DNA of 64,000 nucleotides from Guadua angustifolia (taxonomy: Eukaryota; Streptophyta; Magnoliopsida; Poales; Poaceae): positions 43,694,466 to 43,758,465 of the forward strand of contig CM070512.1 of assembly GCA_036346375.1 (NCBI GenBank). Reading direction: 5' to 3'. The position numbers were made by a program, and so were the translations under genes. Each line of letters begins with the position of its first letter. The stretch's first letter is position 1. The notes beneath the pieces are model-generated. The model was not told the DNA's origin. It searched no databases and saw only the letters and a list, made by a program, of their open reading frames with translations. Of this stretch, positions 58,549-64,000 are shown in pieces.

Positions 58549-59196
58549 TGTCGACGATCGGGATCGCCAACCGCAAAAGTGAAACGGGGGGTTAGTGAGA
58601 CTTGGGACCCGAGCAGAGCTTAGCTCAACGAAGGAAAGGACTCGACGTGTCGAAGGTCGGAGCTAGGTGACAACGAGCATGAGATTTAAGGTTTATCTTG
58701 GTTCGAGCCTCGTGGAGGTAATAGCTCTACTCCAGCTGCCTTCTTGGCGGTGGTCTTTGTTATTCTCGTACAGAGGTGTGTTCTGACTCAAGCTCAACAA
58801 TGGCAGTGTCTAGCGCTCGAGTTCTGATGTCCCTTAGGCTGTGCATCCTTAGCCTTATATCCTCCCTGCATGTAACGGTTGGGAGATGTTCCCGGGTAGT
58901 GGTCTTCATGCGCATTGAATTTGGCAAGAATCGCCTCGGTCTTGTTGCGTCGCCGCTTCACTCCCCACGATCCCACGCCTTGGTAATCGCCGAGTAAATG
59001 CACGCTCCGAATTCAAGGGACTCTGATATTTAACGGGAGCCGACCCGAGCTCAAGGTCGTGCGGTTGTGCTCGGGTCATCTGGCGCTCTAGGTCAAGCGC
59101 CTCGGCATACGCCCAGGTCGTGGTCGGGGCCCCCCGAGCTTGGGAGCCCGTTGACCGCATGCTGGCCGGTCAAGGGACGTCCAGCCCTCGTTAGCT
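58549..59196 (-). repeat. 3' LTR of element C
   Basis: Reverse complement matches LTRs of A (for example GGACCCGAGC, GGTTCGAGCC and GGTAATAGCTCTACTCCAG). On the - strand GATATAAGG near 58853-58861 replaces the TATAAA of A. Confidence 0.75.
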
Positions 59197-59492
59197 AGCC
59201 CCTGAGGCTTAAGGTCGTGGCTGGGACACGGCGTGACCTTGAGCCTTCACGGACGGGGCTGACTTCCGGAACCTTCACGCTTGAGGTCGAGGTCGGGCGG
59301 AAACATAACGCCAGGCCGTGACGAAACGACACCTAGCGCCTCTTGATCTTCGAAACCCTGGTACGGTCGGACAGCGGAACTGTTCGCAACGCCTCGATCC
59401 CCCCGCGCAGCCTTAAATTGCTCCTGTCGTGTCACCTGACCGACGCGCCCTTCGAGATGCCCTTGATCAGCCGGCCCGTAGCACCTCGGTCT

Positions 59493-59498
59493 TATAAA
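59493..59498 (+). promoter_or_regulatory. TATA box of the antisense gene in C
   Basis: TATAAA in TCTTATAAAGCTTTG, 108 bases before the ATG at 59606. A pyrimidine-rich leader with CTCCCTCCCAACCGCC follows. Strand and place fit a promoter of the extra gene outside the LTR. In A the same place reads TTTAAGACC. Confidence 0.55.
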
Positions 59499-59605
59499 GC
59501 TTTGCGACTGCCGCTACCTCCCCGAACTCTCTGTTTCTTCATAGTCTTCGTCCCCTTGCCTGTACTCCTCTTCTTCCGCCGACCAACAACTCCCTCCCAA
59601 CCGCC

Positions 59606-62600
59606 ATGGCCAAACTCGGGAAAAGTACTCTGACGGTGGCGAGGATGAAAGAGCTCGAGAGCCTGGGGTTGCTGGACCCATGGTCATGGCGACTGCCAGG
59701 CCGGGAGACCGAGCCGCAACCTCGGGACGACGAGCTCAAAGACGAGCAAGACATGCTCTTCGCCATGGACGCCGGAAGCGAAGTTTTTGCAGACGTTCTC
59801 ACCGTGTGCGAGATCGAGCTGATTAATCTGGTACCCAACTCCATTCTTCTGCTTTCCATCTTCTCTCACTTGTGCGAGGGGTTCCTTGGAATCCTTCCCA
59901 CCCCCTCGCTATTTCTCCACTTCTTCTCCCTTTTCCGCACCGGGAAGGACCCCGTGGTCGGATGCCTCTATTTCCGGCAGCGGACAGGAATTCCGTGGTC
60001 CTTCCCCCTCACGCGCTACCGCGACTCCCTTGGCCCGTGGTCCGAGCGATGGTTCTACCTGAAACGGGGCGAGGGCGGCGCGCTGGAGTTCGAGGGTACC
60101 CCCCTCAGCGGGAAGAAGGAGACCCCAGAGTCGGGCGACCTGGAAGACGATCAAGAGGCCATCGCGACCATCCATATCTGCGCCACGCGATCACCGGGCA
60201 GGCCATCGCCAACGACTTCTTGAGAAGTCGGGTGTTCCCCCTGCGGAGGAGGGAGCACCCCTTCTACGAGATCCAAGGTCACGACGACCTGACTCGCGAA
60301 GGGACGACCGGTAAGTTGCATTGCTTCAAGACTCGTTTCGGATTTGCTCCCTGGTTCCTCTTGATGATTTGGTCTTTTCAGCAGCGCCGAAGGAATCCTG
60401 GATCGCCGCCCGAATGAACGAAATGTTCGGGAAAGCCACGAACGACTACACCCTCGACGAGCCCGTGCCGAGGAACGTGCTGCGCCGCAAAGCCGAGGTA
60501 GGCCACTCCGACCAAGTACTCAATTCGAGTCTCCACGAGGCCCTTCTTGAAGCTCGCATGCTCGTAGGATCATCAAGAACTGACCGAGACAGCCAGGAGA
60601 ATGCTCCCGCTGCCCGGCGGGGACAAGGGCAAGAAGGGAAAGAAGAGGCCTCCCCTGACCGGAGCAGACCGCCAGGAGGTGAAGAAACCTCACGCCGAGT
60701 GGGGCGACCGCGCCACGGTAAGGATTCCCATGGCCGAGCCCCCGGGTCTTTCGCTCGTGCTCCTTCATCTTCTGACTCGGCTCCCCTCTCGCAGCAACAG
60801 AGCGCGGCGGCTGCCGCCAGGACTTAGAGCCCCCAGCCGGCCCGGAGCATCCAAGCTCGGGGCCCCAGGTCTACCGCCATGGATGACGCAGACCCGGTGC
60901 GAGCTCCGAGGTCCCAGACGGGTGGAGTGCGGAAGCGAAGTGCCCCTGCAGCGTCGGGGCAATAAGACCTACGCCGACCCTCAGCAAGGCGGAGGCCGAC
61001 GTCCCATGTAAGTCCTTGGTTTTTCAGTTCACCCCGCCCCCTTCGTGTTTTTCGGGCTTAGCGTCTGTTCTCAATCGCAAACCTTGAGCGCCCTCGCTCG
61101 AGACTTGCCCGTTTTGACAATGGCTGTTGTCCAGGGCGAGTCTGAGTCCGAGGAGGAGGAAGACTCTTCGTCTTTGGCTCACGCCGCCCCTCGGGCGCGA
61201 CTTTTTTCTCGGTTCTCAGAGCTGGGCCCCGGCCCCCGAGTTCGACCAAGGGCTCGACGATTCAGCCGGGATATCCAAATTCACGACGGCGAGGATCTCG
61301 ACACCGGCGAGGCCTACGACTCTGCCGCTGCTGCCGTTCCTCCCAAAGTTGGCGCGGGGGAAGGCACCCAGAGCACCACGCCGCAACTGCAGACGCCTGA
61401 GCTCTCCCGACCACGGTCGCTTCGAGCGGCGAGGTCGTGACGCCATCGACCGTCGAAGATGGCCGCACCGCAAAGGCGCCGCAGACCGCCTAGTGCGGTG
61501 CCGGGCGCCGCGGTCGTAGCATCCTAGGCCACGGAGGCCAAACGCGTCGCGGGAGATTGCGCGGTCGATCCGGCTATCGCTCCCCCGATGCCGAAGGCAA
61601 GCGAGGCCCCGAGACGCGAGGTCGGGGCTAACGCCGCTGTCGCCTTCCTCGCCGCCATGAAGTTGAATCCGCCAAGGAGGTGACAGACACCGTGTCGCCA
61701 CCGACAGAGATCGAGGTGTTGGCCCAAGCGCTGCTTGGTGGCAGCGCCGGCTCCAATTTAGAAGCCTTGGTCGAGGAGGAGATCTCCCGCGACCGCATTG
61801 ACGAGCGTGAAGAATTCACCCGCGCAAGCCTTGAGACCCGTCTTCGTGAGGTTAGGACCCCATCGCGCTCCGTGCTGCATGTTAGCTCGAGTTCCCTTGT
61901 TCCTACTCTCATTTTGCGCCACTCTTTCTGTCGTGAAGGCAATTGGCAACGTCTCCCAAGGGCTGAAAGGCCTCCAGGACCACGCCGCCGTGCTGAAGGG
62001 CCTCATGGACGTGGTGGAGGCGCAGGAAGCTGAGCGCTCCAAGTTCATCGTGACCATCGAGGTCGAGCAGAGGAGCTCGAGCAGAAGACCAAAGAGCTCG
62101 ACGACTTGCGCTGCACGGCGAGGGCGCAGGAGGTGGCCCACGCGCCGAAGCTCGAGCCGCCGTAACTTCCGAGCGCGAGCATGGCTACAAGGCCGTGGAG
62201 CAAGAGCGCGCGCGGTCGGCCAAGGCGCTCGAGGCCGAGCGAGCCAAGGTTGAAGCGCTGGAGAAGGCCACTGCGGAGCGGGCGCCTTCCTTGCCGGGGA
62301 CGTCTCCCGAGCTTGAGGCCAAGATCATGGGGCTCGAGGAGAAGCTTGGGCACGCCAAAGAAGGCGCCGAGACCGAAAGGGCTAAGGTCGGCATTTGGAG
62401 AATGCCGCCGCAAGGCGGCGCCCTCCACGGCTGGCGCCCCCGAGCTCGAGGCCAAAATCTCGAGCTTGAAGAGAAGCTTAGCGCCAAAGAAGCGGGCGAA
62501 GAGCGCCTTGGCCCAACTCCGAGATGAACGGCGCCAAGCTGTGGATGCCTCCAAGGAAGCCCTCCAATACCAGAGCGAGCTATCGACCTTGAAGGCCAAA

Positions 62601-62650
62601 GGTAGCCGAGCTCAAGCAGGAGAAGCTCACCCGCGAGATGGCCGACCTGT
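59606..62650 (+). CDS. Antisense extra gene of element C (Transposase_28 / coiled coil), multi-exon
   Basis: Best copy of the extra gene. ATG at 59606 in a good context (CCGCCATGG). The first exon is open for over 200 codons: MAKLGKSTLTVARMKELES, an acidic stretch, then the Transposase_28-type block (EIELINLVPNSILLLSIFSHLCEGF, GILPTPSLFLHFFSLF, VVGCLYFRQR) and SERWFYLKRGEG. Introns with GT...AG fit at 60311-60381, 60718-60794 and 61008-61134. Later parts are Glu/Ser-rich (SESEEEEDSSS at 61140), then a long coiled coil (61940-62650: LKGLQDHAAVLKGLMDVVEAQEAERSKF, EAERAKVEALEKATAE) with some shifts. Exon borders are inferred. It may still be translated in part. Role in the element unknown; no nuclease motif is visible. 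Confidence 0.65.
60311..60381 (+). other. Intron 1 of the antisense gene in C
   Basis: 71 bp, donor GTAAGTTGC, T-rich end and acceptor GGTCTTTTCAG. Same place relative to the Transposase_28 block as the intron in E. Confidence 0.6.
61008..61134 (+). other. Possible intron 3 of the antisense gene in C
   Basis: Donor GTAAGTCC and acceptor TGTTGTCCAG with T-rich phrases between. A further GT...AG pair at 60718-60794 (GTAAGG to TCTCGCAG) would be intron 2. Confidence 0.5.
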
Positions 62651-62659
62651 AAAAAACAC

Positions 62660-63270
62660 TTAAAAACAAAATATTCTAATAGAGCTATCTTTCTTTTGGA
62701 GAACAAAGAAATCTTATCTTGATTTAAATTCATAGTCGAGGATATTTGGAGCTCGCCCTTTTCGCTTTTAGTCGTGCTCCTTAGGTCGTGTGCCGATAGG
62801 ATATCCTCATCCAGCCCCCGTTGGGTCCAAGGTCGGGCAACGCCGGCCTTGAGCACAAGATTTAGACGAAGGCAAACGGCCACGACCTGTAGAGTTGAGG
62901 AAAGGTGCGCAGGGAAAGAGCGTGACAAAAACGAGCTCGATAAAGAGATGGTCACACCCAAACTAACGTTCGAATCACGACCATCACCGCGCCTTTGCTC
63001 AATGGTCGAAACCACGGCTTTTTGGCTTGAGCCCGCACGTGGGAGAGCGGGTTCAAGAGATTTGGCTTACGTTTAGCTCGACCACCGGGGTGAAGCGTTA
63101 AGCTCGACGCCGCATCAAGAGCGAAAAGCGAGAAGACTACGGAGGTTGTGCTCGAAAAAGTCTCGAACAATAACTACAGTGCATAGTCAACAAAGGGAAG
63201 AAGTAAAGATCGAGAATAAAAGAACAACTTTATTGAAAAGTAAGGTATAGAAATTACACATAAAACTTTC
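62660..63270. other. Non-coding stretch of C between antisense gene and integrase
   Basis: No long frame. Equivalent to 16680-17250 in A. Confidence 0.5.
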
Positions 63271-63279
63271 GAAGCTGAT

Positions 63280-63735
63280 CTATGTTCCACGAGCTAGAGA
63301 GCTCTCTGCCATCGGGCATCGCTAGCTGGTAAGCTCCCGTGCGATCTGTTGAAACGACTTTATAGGGGCCCTCCCACCGTGGGGATAACTTGTTGGTGTT
63401 GGACAATGCCTGAATCCGTCTCAAGGCTAAGTCCCCAACAAGGAGCTCCCTAGGTCGTATCGACTAAGACGCATGTCTACGAAGAGCTTGCAGGTAGTGC
63501 GTTGATCGTAGCAGTGCACGGCATCTTACTTCTTCTATAAGGGCAAGGTCGAGAAACCGTTCGTGCTTGAAGTCGACTGAGTGCAGAGCCCAACAGTAAC
63601 CTCGGAGGCGGGGATCGCCACATGCGAACACGAGTTGGAAGGGTGTGGACCCTGTGGATCGGCTTGCAGTGGTACGAATAGACCATAAGATGGTGGGAAG
63701 TTCGTCCACCTGTGTCTTGCCGAAGCGTTCGAGCT
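63280..63735 (-). pseudogene. Integrase C-terminal part of element C
   Basis: - strand frames give FGKTQVDELPTILWSIRTTASRSTGSTPFQLVF, then DFKHERFLDLALIEEVRCRALL, matching A at 16220-16435. Towards 63290-63420 the end of pol with SNTNKLSPRWEGPYKV-like residues is readable in shifted frames. It is cut at 63735 by LTR I. Confidence 0.75.
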
Positions 63736-64000
63736 TGTCGTGGCCGAATCGCAAATTCGGACACTCAGGTATTCTCGTGACTAGTCGAGATCGCTTAGTG
63801 CACACAAGCTTTACAAGGTTAAAGTACCATAATCATACACGCCGAATAATAATAAAGTACTTCAAACATGTATTTAATCGAGTTATGCGACCTTAAGGTC
63901 ACCTTACAATATTTTACACGCAGGCTTACATTATTCGAGTAATAATAAACAACAAATGAAAATAAACATCATGGTGATCCATCTTCACCACAGCGCCTCG
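63736..64000 (-). mobile_element. LTR I, Tekay/Del-like, runs out of the window
   Basis: Starts TGTCGTGGCCGAATCGC and follows LTRs F and H (CACTCAGGTATTC, GCTTAGTGCACACA). It is nested in the integrase of C. The window ends inside it. Confidence 0.7.

Larger units (their letters stand above)
58549..63735 (-). mobile_element. Gypsy element C, A family, nested in LTR H; runs out of the window
   Basis: Begins with TGTCGACGATCGGGATCGCC, the complete LTR end of the A family. From left to right: 3' LTR, antisense extra gene on the + strand, then integrase on the - strand, which is cut at 63735 by LTR I. RT, gag and 5' LTR are not in the window. It is better preserved than A. Confidence 0.82.

Noticed and set aside
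59606..60223. DNA transposase, as the Pfam name Transposase_28 suggests
   Set aside because: No DDE or other nuclease motif is visible and the gene always sits in gypsy elements here. The name is historical.

Overview
This is repeat-dense nuclear DNA from a grass (Poaceae). The evidence is Ty3/gypsy LTR retrotransposons with grass-type primer sites and antisense extra genes, a Stowaway MITE with the cereal terminus CTCCCTCCGTCCC, a plant NB-LRR gene end, and a UGT91-type glycosyltransferase. The species cannot be fixed from the sequence. Only one host gene looks intact (the glycosyltransferase). One is wrecked (the NB-LRR), and one fragment of an oxalate-CoA ligase-like gene is carried by a transposon.

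Layout, 1-25 kb. A Tekay/Del-like LTR (D, + strand) covers the left edge and 21.3-22.7 kb. Into it went gypsy element A (about 164-21275, + strand), and into the integrase gene of A went gypsy element B (5372-15634, - strand), with exact 443-bp LTRs and a GAGGG target duplication. To the right of D lies the leucine-rich-repeat end of an NB-LRR gene (22696-25168). Its last exon is cut by a small LTR element (TRIM, 23219-24759, target duplication GTCGT), whose first LTR carries a nested Stowaway MITE. The TRIM LTRs contain Pol III A-box and B-box sequences, and a strong hairpin follows the primer site.

25-31.5 kb is intergenic: a further LTR fragment (J), AT-rich repeats, and a hAT-type element (30359-31487) that has captured a fragment of an oxalate-CoA ligase/AAE3-like gene. 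It ends 187 bp before the glycosyltransferase start codon.

31.7-57.6 kb is, by my reading, one two-exon UGT gene. Exon 1 (31675-32121) and exon 2 (56581-57573) join in phase 0 to a 479-residue UGT91-family protein. The intron is 24459 bp and is filled with hAT MITEs, a Tat-lineage gypsy element without reverse transcriptase (E, 35155-43462), a 4392-bp solo LTR (K), a truncated Tekay-like element (F, gag plus 3-kb LTR), and a MITE placed just before the splice acceptor.

57.6-64 kb: a CACTA end, an LTR fragment (H), a second member of the A family (C, - strand, running out of the window) and another LTR (I) nested in C. Elements A, C and E each carry, between pol and the 3' LTR and antisense to it, a gene of the 'putative gypsy type transposon' (Transposase_28) plus coiled-coil type. 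Splice signals are visible in C and E, and C has a TATA box. This extra gene and the Pol III boxes of the TRIM are the least ordinary signals here.
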